Below, in pieces: positions 6,898 to 14,459 of a DNA stretch of 46,241 bases. Within the stretch, counting starts at the first letter, position 1. Every line of letters starts with the position of its first letter. The position numbers and the translations under genes were made by a program. Source of the DNA: NZQO01 sp964639255 (GTDB lineage Bacteria > Bacteroidota > Bacteroidia > Flavobacteriales > Flavobacteriaceae); assembly GCA_964639255.1 (NCBI GenBank), contig CAZXDP010000015.1, positions 1-46,241 of the forward strand, read 5' to 3'. The notes below the pieces were generated by a model. The model was not told the DNA's origin. It saw nothing but the letters and a program-made list of their open reading frames with translations, and made no database searches.

Positions 6898-8364
6898 TTA
6901 TTCCTCGGCCATTTCCTTTGTTTTCTTTTTTTGACCGTTGTAGCTGAATAGGTTTTTCTCCTTAATGATTTCAGAAACTCCGGGAGGCAACATTTTTTCC
7001 CAACCTTCATCTCCATTTTCGATCATAGCAAGGACTTCGCGAGAGAAGATGTTCAAAATGTCTGGATTATAATCTTTAATATCAACCACCTTACCGTTGT
7101 ATTTAAAGAACTTGTAAAGCTCTTTCATACGCGGGTGTACTTTAAGGTTCTCACTAGTAGTGTATTCCCCCGTTTCAGGATCGCGCATAGGGTAGAGGTA
7201 TACCTTTAAGTCCTTGAAGAATAATTTCCCGAAGGCCTCCAAGATACCACCACTTAAATGGCGATAGTATTTTTCATCAAATATATCTACCAGGTTGTTC
7301 ACTCCCATAGCAAGCCCTAGGCGCATCTTGGTATAGCGCGAAAAGTACTCTACCAGTTTGTAATATTCCTGGAAGTTCGATATCATAACCGTATGGCCCA
7401 GCGAGCAGAGCAGCTTGGCGCGATCCATGAAATCTTCCTCGTCTATCTCACCTTCGGCCCTCAAATTGGAGAGGGTAATCTCAAATATTACCTCGGTGCG
7501 TTCCTGTTCCACTTTGTTCTCTTGAAGAAACATCTCGTACGAGTTCTCGTACATGTCGATATTTACTTTTGTTACAGGCCGAAAACTACCGCGAAGTGCC
7601 AAGATATTCTTTTTATACAGGATTCGTGCGGGAAGAATGTTGTTTCCATCCGGTCCAAACATTACCGCATCGGTCATTCCATTTTTAATGAGTTGGAGGC
7701 TCATCAATCGATTGTCGATATTCGTAAAACTGGGGCCACTGAAATTTATAGTATCAATTTCAATCTTATCCTTATCGATATGATCGTACAGATAGCGAAG
7801 CAATTTCTTGGGCTGGTCGTATTTGTAATACGCGCCGTAAATTAGATTTACGCCCAATATGCCCAAGGTAATTTGTTGCAATAGGGCTTCATTTTCGTGA
7901 AATCGTACGTGGAGCACAATTTCGTTATAATCGCCATTGGGCTCGACTTGGTAGCGAATGCCCACCCAGCCGTGACCTTTGTATTTCTTTGCAAAATCTA
8001 TAGTTGCCACCGTATTGGCATAGGCAAAGAAAAGCTTGTTTGGGTGTTTTTTACGAACAATTCGCTCTTCGATAAGCTCTATTTCGTGGGAAAGCATTTT
8101 TTTGAGACGCGATTCGGTTACGTAACGGCCATCTACCTCTTCGCCATAAATTGCATCGCTAAAATCTTTGTCGTAGGCAGACATCGTTTTTGCAATGGTA
8201 CCCGAAGCACCCCCTGCTCTAAAAAAATTGCGTACAGTCTCTTGGCCCGCACCAATTTCAGCAAAAGTTCCGTAAATATTTTCGTTCAAATTTATACGCA
8301 GCGCTTTGCTTCTTATGGATGGGATATTTTCAAATTCCTTGTCTCCTAATATGGTCTCGGGCAT
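6898..8364 (-). CDS. Conserved Bacteroidota protein of unknown function (about 488 aa)
   Basis: This is a soluble 488-residue protein starting MPETILGDKEFENI. The first 51 codons of the open frame upstream of 8364 were discarded, because they overlap the divergent gene and encode promoter DNA. Striking, probably invariant-looking blocks include LRINLNENIYGTFAEIGAGQETVRNFFRAGG (about 23-53), SAYDKDFSDAIYG, FFAYANTVATIDF, HVRFHENEALLQQ, ILPARILYKKNILALRGSFRPVT and HTVMISNFQEYYKLVEYFSRYT. I recall that relatives have been labelled nicotinate-nucleotide adenylyltransferase, but I see no HxGH nucleotidyltransferase motif, so I do not use that name. No signal peptide or membrane segment is visible. 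A good Bacteroidota promoter lies at 8393-8422. Function unknown. Confidence 0.85.
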   Translation of the reverse strand: MPETILGDKEFENIPSIRSKALRINLNENIYGTFAEIGAGQETVRNFFRAGGASGTIAKTMSAYDKDFSDAIYGEEVDGRYVTESRLKKMLSHEIELIEERIVRKKHPNKLFFAYANTVATIDFAKKYKGHGWVGIRYQVEPNGDYNEIVLHVRFHENEALLQQITLGILGVNLIYGAYYKYDQPKKLLRYLYDHIDKDKIEIDTINFSGPSFTNIDNRLMSLQLIKNGMTDAVMFGPDGNNILPARILYKKNILALRGSFRPVTKVNIDMYENSYEMFLQENKVEQERTEVIFEITLSNLRAEGEIDEEDFMDRAKLLCSLGHTVMISNFQEYYKLVEYFSRYTKMRLGLAMGVNNLVDIFDEKYYRHLSGGILEAFGKLFFKDLKVYLYPMRDPETGEYTTSENLKVHPRMKELYKFFKYNGKVVDIKDYNPDILNIFSREVLAMIENGDEGWEKMLPPGVSEIIKEKNLFSYNGQKKKTKEMAEE

Positions 8365-8392
8365 AGCAATTTTCCTTGAAAGTCCAGTATAG

Positions 8393-8422
8393 CAAAGGTA
8401 GCAAATAGAATAGGCAAACAAA
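8393..8422 (-). promoter_or_regulatory. Promoter of the conserved 488-aa protein
   Basis: Read on the minus strand: TTTG (8422-8419), 18-nt spacer, TACCTTTG (8400-8393), a near-ideal Bacteroidota TTTG-N19-TAnnTTTG promoter. The -7 element ends 28 bp before the ATG at 8364, which supports that start choice. Confidence 0.65.
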
Positions 8423-8433
8423 AAAATAACTGT

Positions 8434-8441
8434 TATTTTTG
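8434..8441 (+). promoter_or_regulatory. -7 element directly before the MBL-fold gene
   Basis: TATTTTTG is a perfect TAnnTTTG only 5 bp before the ATG at 8447. If it is used, transcription would start at or next to the start codon, giving a leaderless or nearly leaderless message. Confidence 0.4.
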
Positions 8442-8446
8442 TGTGA

Positions 8447-9226
8447 ATGAAATCGCCCCTTACCGTAACATTTCTGGGCACAGGAACCTCACAGGGTGTC
8501 CCTGTCATTGGGAGCAACCACCCGGTTTGCCAAAGTACCGACCCAAAGGATAAGCGCTTGCGCGTTTCCGTTCTGCTTCAATGGGATTCCTACACCTATG
8601 TGATTGATTGCGGCCCAGATTTCAGGCAGCAAATGCTGCGCGAACGTGTCGAAAGGCTCGATGGAGTGCTCTTAACCCATGAGCATAGCGACCACACGGC
8701 GGGTCTTGATGATATCCGCCCATTTTATTTCAGGCAAGGGAACATACCCTTCTACGCGCACCGGCGGGTTTTTCAATCGCTTCACGAACGTTTTGGGTAT
8801 ATATTTCAAGAAGAGAATAAATATCCCGGCGCACCAGCCCTTGATGAAATGGAAATTACCCAAAATAGCCGGTTTATTATTGGTGGTAAAGAAGTTGCTG
8901 TAGTGGAGGCTTACCACAATAACCTGCCCGTTTTTGGATTCTCGATAGATGGTTTTACCTATCTTACCGATGTAAAATCGATGCACGATTCTGAAATTGC
9001 AAAAATTAAAGGATGCCGCGTACTGGTAGTTAATGCACTGCGCCAAAAACCGCACCATTCCCATTTTAATTTACAGGAAGCCCTCCATTTTGTAGAAAAG
9101 GTGGCCCCACAAACCGCCTACTTTACGCATATTAGTCACCTTATGGGATTTCACGAGGAGGTACAGGCCCAGCTGCCCGAAAACGTCTTCTTGGCTTACG
9201 ACGGACTTTCACTTACAGTACCCTAA
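8447..9226 (+). CDS. MBL-fold metallo-hydrolase, PhnP-like
   Basis: This 259-residue protein of the metallo-beta-lactamase superfamily opens with the strand and loop TFLGTGTSQGVP typical of PhnP/RNase Z-like phosphodiesterases. Metal ligands are visible as HEHSDHTAGLDD (His78, His80, Asp82, His83), with later His in VEAYHNN, Asp in YLTDV and His in FTHISH. PhnP hydrolyses 5-phosphoribosyl 1,2-cyclic phosphate in phosphonate use, but no phn genes are nearby, so the substrate here is unknown. It is followed after 12 bp by a small membrane-anchored gene, probably co-transcribed. Confidence 0.88.
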   Translation: MKSPLTVTFLGTGTSQGVPVIGSNHPVCQSTDPKDKRLRVSVLLQWDSYTYVIDCGPDFRQQMLRERVERLDGVLLTHEHSDHTAGLDDIRPFYFRQGNIPFYAHRRVFQSLHERFGYIFQEENKYPGAPALDEMEITQNSRFIIGGKEVAVVEAYHNNLPVFGFSIDGFTYLTDVKSMHDSEIAKIKGCRVLVVNALRQKPHHSHFNLQEALHFVEKVAPQTAYFTHISHLMGFHEEVQAQLPENVFLAYDGLSLTVP

Positions 9227-9238
9227 TAGAAGCGAATT

Positions 9239-9730
9239 ATGAAATCAAGAATATTTATGTACCTGTTTTTCTTTGCGGCCTTGTTCATTATTTATCAGTA
9301 TATGAACGAAAAGCGCATTTTTGAAGATCAAGAGGAAAAAATTGCAACGCTACAGGACCAGCTGCAGCTTGTCCGAAACGAATCGGACTCATTACAGGGA
9401 ATAGAGCGCACGGCAAACTATTTTTCGCTGTTGGGTAATGATAACGCCATGAATTATTTTGAACAACAGGGACGGGAAGCTGCTGCTGTTGAAGAGAAAG
9501 TGCGCGAACAACTCTATGATTTGAACTTGCAACAGGGCAAGAATGATTTGATTCCCTATGAGGGATTTCGTGGTACCGCCAAAATTAACTCACTACGCTT
9601 TTTGAACCACCGCTGGATCATTGCCGATTTTACAGATGGCGAATTGTGGGGCGAGTTGCTGCTGGAATATTTCTTGAATGAAGATGGCAGCATCGACTTC
9701 AATGTGATTAGTTCAGTATTATACCAATAA
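9239..9730 (+). CDS. Membrane-anchored coiled-coil protein of unknown function
   Basis: The protein has 163 residues. An N-terminal transmembrane segment (about 5-20, FMYLFFFAALFIIYQYM) is followed by a short coiled coil (about 25-55) and a globular C-terminal half containing NSLRFLNHRWIIADFTDGELWGELLLEY. It would face the periplasm from the inner membrane. It lies 12 bp after the MBL-fold hydrolase and converges on the esterase gene, so it is most likely the second gene of a two-gene operon. No catalytic motif is visible. Confidence 0.75.
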   Translation: MKSRIFMYLFFFAALFIIYQYMNEKRIFEDQEEKIATLQDQLQLVRNESDSLQGIERTANYFSLLGNDNAMNYFEQQGREAAAVEEKVREQLYDLNLQQGKNDLIPYEGFRGTAKINSLRFLNHRWIIADFTDGELWGELLLEYFLNEDGSIDFNVISSVLYQ

Positions 9731-9741
9731 TGATCTTTTCC

Positions 9742-10401
9742 CTATCTGCGTTTTGATAGCCATTGTTTGAATTCCTGAAAATTCTGCGGGGCCACCCCGT
9801 GGCCCACGGGAAATTCTGAATACGCGCACGATATGTTCAGTGCATCGAAAAACGGTTTCGTCTTGCGCGCCCAATCTACCGGAATCACTTGGTCTTGGCT
9901 GCCGTGGGAGGCGTAGATCTCCAAGCCGGAAAAATCGTTGGTTTCATAACCTTCCTTAATTATTTCCTCGTTCACGTAGCCGCTCAATCCGATCACATTT
10001 TTAACCTTGTTGGGAAAACTAAGCGCCACCGCAAAACTTAAAATAGTACCTTGGCTAAAACCTAGCAGTGTCACGTTTTCAGGATCTATCGCATAAGCGT
10101 TAAGTACCTCGTCTATACAATTGGCAACCAAATCGCGTGAGGCAATTGCCTGTTCGGTATCGCTAAATTTTCCATTGTTGGTATCGAAATAAATAGCATA
10201 CCAAGCGTTTCCATAGGGTTGCATCGGAATGGGGGCTTTCAGCGAGATAATGTGATAGGTTTCTGGCAATTCGCTTGCAAAGGAGAACAAATCATTTTCA
10301 TCGCTCCCGAAACCGTGGAGCATAATGATGGCGGGATTTTTACCTGAAATGTCCGTTGGCGGCTTGTAGTTGTGCTGAAGGGATAGTTGCTTTTTTTCCA
10401 T
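9742..10401 (-). CDS. Alpha/beta hydrolase, carboxylesterase/phospholipase family
   Basis: A 219-residue esterase-like protein in the group of small bacterial carboxylesterases related to acyl-protein thioesterase. It has an oxyanion motif MLHGFGSDENDLF, nucleophile elbow GFSQG (Ser), a later acidic residue in SHGSQDQVIP (Asp) and His in VGHGVAP, together a full catalytic triad. There is no signal peptide. I start at MEKKQLSLQH (10401); a Met seven codons upstream is possible. It is the last gene of the leftward batA-like to esterase group, 61 bp after a DUF4870 gene. The substrate is unknown. Confidence 0.88.
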   Translation of the reverse strand: MEKKQLSLQHNYKPPTDISGKNPAIIMLHGFGSDENDLFSFASELPETYHIISLKAPIPMQPYGNAWYAIYFDTNNGKFSDTEQAIASRDLVANCIDEVLNAYAIDPENVTLLGFSQGTILSFAVALSFPNKVKNVIGLSGYVNEEIIKEGYETNDFSGLEIYASHGSQDQVIPVDWARKTKPFFDALNISCAYSEFPVGHGVAPQNFQEFKQWLSKRR

Positions 10402-10462
10402 GCTCGAAAATAACAAATGCACAGCAACTAAAAGCAGCGTAATTTCTAAAATTATTATAAAA

Positions 10463-10810
10463 TTATCCTACTCCACGAAACCATTTCTGAAACTGCTCGC
10501 CCACCAGGGGAAGCGGTTTTTTTTGTCCCTGTACCGCAGTGATAAGGCCCAGAACCCAAAAAACAAGCAGCGCTAAATAGAGAAGGGTAGAAATGAACGG
10601 TATGTACAGTAGAAGCGTGACGATGAGGTAGACGATCCAGACGCCCAAGGAAAGCACAATAATCCCCAAGCTTTGCCTAATATGGTAGGCAGCAAAGCTG
10701 TTCTTCTTGTCATTATTCATCACAATAGCCACAATGAGGCCAATAATCGTAATGTAGGCAATAATGGCAATGGTTTTTCCTTCTTCAATGGTAGGGCTGG
10801 TATTCTCCAT
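10463..10810 (-). CDS. DUF4870 (Tic20-like) membrane protein
   Basis: This 115-residue protein has three to four hydrophobic helices: IAIIAYITIIGLIVAIVM (about 14-31), the HIRQSLGIIVLSLGVWIVYLIVTLLL block (about 43-68) and LLYLALLVFWVLGLITAVQG (about 76-95). The 'F.A.HIRQSLG' and 'G..KPLPL.G..FQKWF' blocks are hallmarks of DUF4870. The function is unknown, although the family resembles the Tic20 import component. It is a divergent paralogue of the next gene upstream (10861-11163), which suggests tandem duplication. Confidence 0.8.
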   Translation of the reverse strand: MENTSPTIEEGKTIAIIAYITIIGLIVAIVMNNDKKNSFAAYHIRQSLGIIVLSLGVWIVYLIVTLLLYIPFISTLLYLALLVFWVLGLITAVQGQKKPLPLVGEQFQKWFRGVG

Positions 10811-10860
10811 TGTGTTCAGTTTATTGTAAACTTTTAAAAATCAGTTAAATATAACTCAAT

Positions 10861-11163
10861 CTACGATAAGAACGTGAACCATTCCTGAAATTTTTCGCTT
10901 AGCACGGGAATTCCTACTTTTTTGCCAGCAATTGCCATTAATAGCGAGAAAAGCCAGCATGCAAAAGTAATCCAGTAGACATAATATCCAATGGAATAAT
11001 CTTGCAATGCTATGGCACTAATGAGTAGAAGCAAGAGCCCGAACATATTTTTTATGTGCCACGTGGCGAAGGGGTATTTTTCATCCCTGTTTAAAAAATA
11101 GGCTGTTATGAGTCCGATAAAAGTAAAGTAGGCGACAATACTTATAATCCTATCCTTTTTCAC
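10861..11163 (-). CDS. DUF4870-like membrane protein
   Basis: This 100-residue, mainly hydrophobic protein shares the layout of its neighbour at 10463-10810: IVAYFTFIGLITAYFLN, FATWHIKNMFGLLLL, and the C-terminal 'GKKVGIPVLSEKFQEWF' block. Its ATG overlaps the stop of the dihydroorotase-like gene (ATGA, 11160-11163), which implies translational coupling. It carries a polar gap (residues 51-60) between helices where the sister protein is continuous. Confidence 0.78.
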   Translation of the reverse strand: MKKDRIISIVAYFTFIGLITAYFLNRDEKYPFATWHIKNMFGLLLLLISAIALQDYSIGYYVYWITFACWLFSLLMAIAGKKVGIPVLSEKFQEWFTFLS

Positions 11164-12428
11164 TTACCCTGTTTTGTATTGATTACGAGTTGCCGGTTGG
11201 CGTAGATGCCATAGGTGCGTCCCAAAAGCTTTTGGCCCAGAAACGCCGCGTTTTTCGAAGCCGAGTGAATGTGGTCTTCGGTAAAGGTGTAGGTCGAATC
11301 TGGATTGAACAAGCTCAGGTCTGCCTTATTCCCCTCGCGAATGGAATGCTCTGGCAGACCGAAAATGGACTTGAGGCCAACTAGGCGCTGAACGGCACTT
11401 TCCGTACCCAAAAGCTTGTTCAGGGCACCAAAGCAACTTTCCAAACCAATACTTCCATAGTAAGCGTGATCGAACTCAACCTTTTTATGCTCTACATCAA
11501 TCGGGTCGTGATCGCTGGTAACCCCGTCTATGGTTCCATCTTTCAATCCTTTCAACAAGACTTTTGCATCATCCTTGGTGCGCAGGGGCGGAAGCAATTT
11601 ATAACGGGTGTCAAATTCTTCTAAAACTTCATCTGTCAAAAACAGATGCGCTGTTGAAACACTGCAGCTCACATCCAGTCCATTTTTTTTAGCTTCCTTG
11701 ATAAGTGCTACTGATTTCTTTGTTGAGAGGGTGGGAATGTGGAGTCTTCCACCGGTATATTCCAATATGTAAAGATCGCGAATAATCTGAAGTTCTTCCG
11801 AAAGGGCGGGAATCCCCTTAAGTCCCAACCTTGTACTTGTCACCTCCTCGTTTACCATACCTTTTTCGGCAATGGACCTCTCTAAGGGAAATGATTGCAC
11901 CAAGCCGTTGAAGGATTGGGTATACTGTAAGGCGATTTTGAGCAAGTTTGGGTTTTTAATGGGCTTTTTATAATCGTAAAATCCTATGGCACCGGCATTG
12001 GCCATATCAAACAGCTCGGCAAGATCTTCACCCTTGCTCCCAGCGGTGAGTGCGCCGATGGGGTATAGGCTTACAGCGTTCCCCGAAGCTTTGCTCTTCA
12101 AAAATTTTATCTCCGATTTGCTGTCGGTAACAGGATGGGTGTTCGCATTAACGGCAACGTGCGAGAAACCGCTTAGTGCAGCGGCATTCAGGCCATTCTC
12201 TATCGTTTCCCGCTCTTCATAACCCGGTTCCCCGAATGACACGCTAGGGTCGAACCAACCTTGGGACACGTGAAGGTTGGGCAATTCTACTTCGTGAACC
12301 TCTTCCGAAGGCCGTATCGATTCAGCAATTTCAGCTATAGTACCCTCTTTTATAAGTATATCCCGTTTCTGTAAATGGTGCTCGCTATTTGGATCTATGA
12401 TCACCGCCGATTTGAGAAGTACGTTCAT
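11160..12428 (-). CDS. Dihydroorotase homologue lacking metal ligands (probable pseudo-enzyme)
   Basis: A 422-residue amidohydrolase-fold protein with class I dihydroorotase order and length. The normal metal-binding D-x-H-x-H-x-R-E-P-G is here DPSVSFGEPG (60-69): both His are Ser and the substrate Arg is Gly. The later metal and substrate positions also differ: QSFPLE in place of His-Ala-Glu-Asp, LHIPTLST in place of HI.HVST, CSVSTAHLF in place of CEVTPHHL. Only TSDHDP keeps the catalytic Asp region. The scaffold is well kept, so this is not decay. I infer a structural or regulatory role, or an unknown activity. Its start overlaps the BatA-like gene (ATGA, 12425-12428) and its end overlaps a DUF4870 gene, so it is embedded in a coupled operon unrelated to pyrimidine synthesis. 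Confidence 0.85.
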   Translation of the reverse strand: MNVLLKSAVIIDPNSEHHLQKRDILIKEGTIAEIAESIRPSEEVHEVELPNLHVSQGWFDPSVSFGEPGYEERETIENGLNAAALSGFSHVAVNANTHPVTDSKSEIKFLKSKASGNAVSLYPIGALTAGSKGEDLAELFDMANAGAIGFYDYKKPIKNPNLLKIALQYTQSFNGLVQSFPLERSIAEKGMVNEEVTSTRLGLKGIPALSEELQIIRDLYILEYTGGRLHIPTLSTKKSVALIKEAKKNGLDVSCSVSTAHLFLTDEVLEEFDTRYKLLPPLRTKDDAKVLLKGLKDGTIDGVTSDHDPIDVEHKKVEFDHAYYGSIGLESCFGALNKLLGTESAVQRLVGLKSIFGLPEHSIREGNKADLSLFNPDSTYTFTEDHIHSASKNAAFLGQKLLGRTYGIYANRQLVINTKQGK

Positions 12429-14347
12429 GAGAGGAATTTTAAAATTAGCATTTCAGATAGAAGGAATACCAATGCAAAAATAACAAACCATTTCCAATAC
12501 GAATGCACGGCATTGGCTTCATAAAGTGCGTCTAGTGCACTACCAACACTTGGTTGTACGGAAATGCCCTGCCATTGGGCCGGATCTTGGTACGTTAGTG
12601 CTGCTTCATCACGTTGGTAGTTAAATGAAACGGATTGTTGGGCTTGTTCGTCCAGGGTCGCCTGGTATGTACCTGCTTCTGAAAGCAAGCTGCCCGTAGT
12701 AATGCTTACATAATTTGCCTTGGCTTGTTGCAAGGGCACTATTTTAATATTTTCCTTTTGAAGGGCGATTATCTCATCTTGTCCAACCGATAAGGGCACA
12801 TCGAAGGTGTTTGCTGTACCAATTGTATAATAAAGCGTGGGCAATTTCAAGCTTTGCTGCGCCATATTGTAGAGCGTGGGGACGATGAGCGGTGAACTGC
12901 TAAAGTTCGAATTGCCTGAATTCCATGGCGCGTTTGAAATATATACCGAACCTTTTTGCAATAGAAAGGGCGTGTTGTCCTCGTATTCTAAAATTGGGGT
13001 TCCCGTAGGAGTACCACGGAAATATCCTTGTACTTTCGGATACTGAAAATTGGTAATATTTCTTTCAAAAACACCTTCGTACAGCGGATGTCCGAAAATG
13101 ATCTGGGTAATTTTTTTCTCGGTGTTGCTATAAGATTCCATTGATCCAAGCGAAAATTGCCCCAGCAACGCATTATAATCGCTTAGGTTCGCCTCTGATG
13201 ATGGAATGACGAATAAGCTTCCGCCGTTCGAAACAAAAGCGTTCAAACTAGTACGTAGCGAGACGGGAAATGTCTCCATTTCATTGAGAATGATAAGGTT
13301 TTGCGAGGCGAGGCTGTTGTAGTCGATAGCCGATTGTTCCTGTTTGGCATACTCGAATTCAGGCCCATCAAAAAGCTTATCTAAATAACGGGAATCACTA
13401 TTGTTTATCGTGAGTACCTGTATTTTTTTAGGCGCGTTCAAGCTAAAATATAGCTCGTTATCAAACGGCAAATTTGCATCAGGAAGGCTAACGCGCCCTA
13501 CGTAGTCTGTATTCTTATCTATTTGAAACGTAATCTCCTGCCGGATATTGTCTGAAAAATCGACGCTTGTTTTTGCCACCAAATCATCCTTCCGATAAAG
13601 GGAAACGGGTATGTTTTCCACCGAAGGACTTTGAGCGCTTATTTGAACGTGCAATTCTAATTGCGATGCATTCAAGGTTGAAACAAAGGCTGTATCGATG
13701 CCCACGTTGCTATTCGATACCGGTCTCGGCACAATAGCCGTAACGGCTAAATTATTTGGTATTTCTGGAAAACCTTCGCGTTGCTGGAAATCGGAAATGA
13801 TAATCAATTGTTTGCTTTTGCCTTCTCGTTTTTCAAATAGTTGATTTGCGGTAAGCAGCACCTCCTGCCAAGTGAGCTGTTCGTGTGTGGGTTCAAGATT
13901 GAGTAATTCGGTCTTTACATCGGTAAGCGTACGGTTTTTCCAGCTTTGGTCATTGGTAAACCAAGAGAGCGTTTCAAAATTTGTAAGCCGCGTGTACAGA
14001 TTCTGGGCGGCTCGCTCCAGTAGCGTACCGTCGGGACCCTTCGCTTGCATGCTAAACGAATTGTCCACGTACAGCACTACATCTGGTGTTGAGTCTGCAT
14101 TCGTTTTCTGTGTGGAAAAGGGCTGGGCAAAAGCTATTATAATACAAGCCAATGCCAATAATCGTGTAAGTAGCGTAAGCCATTTCTTCAAGCGTGCGCT
14201 TTTCCGCGTTTGTAGCGTGGCTTTTTTTAAGAATGCCACGTTCGTGAAATCGACTTTTTTAAAGCGACGTAACTGAAAAAGATGAATAATAATTGGAATG
14301 AACAGTAAAAATAGGGCGTAGAATACTTCAGGGTGTTTAAACTGCAT
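12425..14347 (-). CDS. BatA-domain vWA membrane protein
   Basis: This 640-residue protein has an N-terminal BatA signature: membrane segment at 9-25, the basic linker LRRFKKVDFTNVAFLK, and a second helix at about 57-77 ending IAFAQPF. A von Willebrand A-like domain follows with a MIDAS motif D95-x-S97-x-S99. The large C-terminal part is periplasmic and beta-rich, and a final helix (about 617-637, WKWFVIFALVFLLSEMLILKFL) anchors the end. Bat proteins were first linked to aerotolerance in Bacteroides, but this stand-alone form is not next to a MoxR ATPase, so the role is open. It heads the leftward operon; a TATCTTTG promoter lies at 14365-14372. Confidence 0.88.
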   Translation of the reverse strand: MQFKHPEVFYALFLLFIPIIIHLFQLRRFKKVDFTNVAFLKKATLQTRKSARLKKWLTLLTRLLALACIIIAFAQPFSTQKTNADSTPDVVLYVDNSFSMQAKGPDGTLLERAAQNLYTRLTNFETLSWFTNDQSWKNRTLTDVKTELLNLEPTHEQLTWQEVLLTANQLFEKREGKSKQLIIISDFQQREGFPEIPNNLAVTAIVPRPVSNSNVGIDTAFVSTLNASQLELHVQISAQSPSVENIPVSLYRKDDLVAKTSVDFSDNIRQEITFQIDKNTDYVGRVSLPDANLPFDNELYFSLNAPKKIQVLTINNSDSRYLDKLFDGPEFEYAKQEQSAIDYNSLASQNLIILNEMETFPVSLRTSLNAFVSNGGSLFVIPSSEANLSDYNALLGQFSLGSMESYSNTEKKITQIIFGHPLYEGVFERNITNFQYPKVQGYFRGTPTGTPILEYEDNTPFLLQKGSVYISNAPWNSGNSNFSSSPLIVPTLYNMAQQSLKLPTLYYTIGTANTFDVPLSVGQDEIIALQKENIKIVPLQQAKANYVSITTGSLLSEAGTYQATLDEQAQQSVSFNYQRDEAALTYQDPAQWQGISVQPSVGSALDALYEANAVHSYWKWFVIFALVFLLSEMLILKFLS

Positions 14348-14364
14348 TTCAACTTGTAATTGGT

Positions 14365-14413
14365 CAAAGATATAAAATGCGGTGTAATTATACCTATTTC
14401 TTTCCGCGGAAAG
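14365..14413 (-). promoter_or_regulatory. Promoter of the BatA operon with an upstream palindrome
   Basis: Minus-strand TATCTTTG (14372-14365) is a perfect -7 element 18 bp before the ATG at 14347. A perfect 14-bp palindrome CTTTCCGCGGAAAG (14400-14413) covers the -33 to -45 region and is a candidate activator or repressor site. Confidence 0.5.
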
Positions 14414-14459
14414 TCAACTTACACTAATGGTGCAGTGAGCTTCGAATAAAATTTGAAGC

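Noticed and set aside
8365..8517. 51-codon extension of the conserved 488-aa protein
   Set aside because: A good promoter lies inside it and it overlaps the divergent MBL-fold gene.
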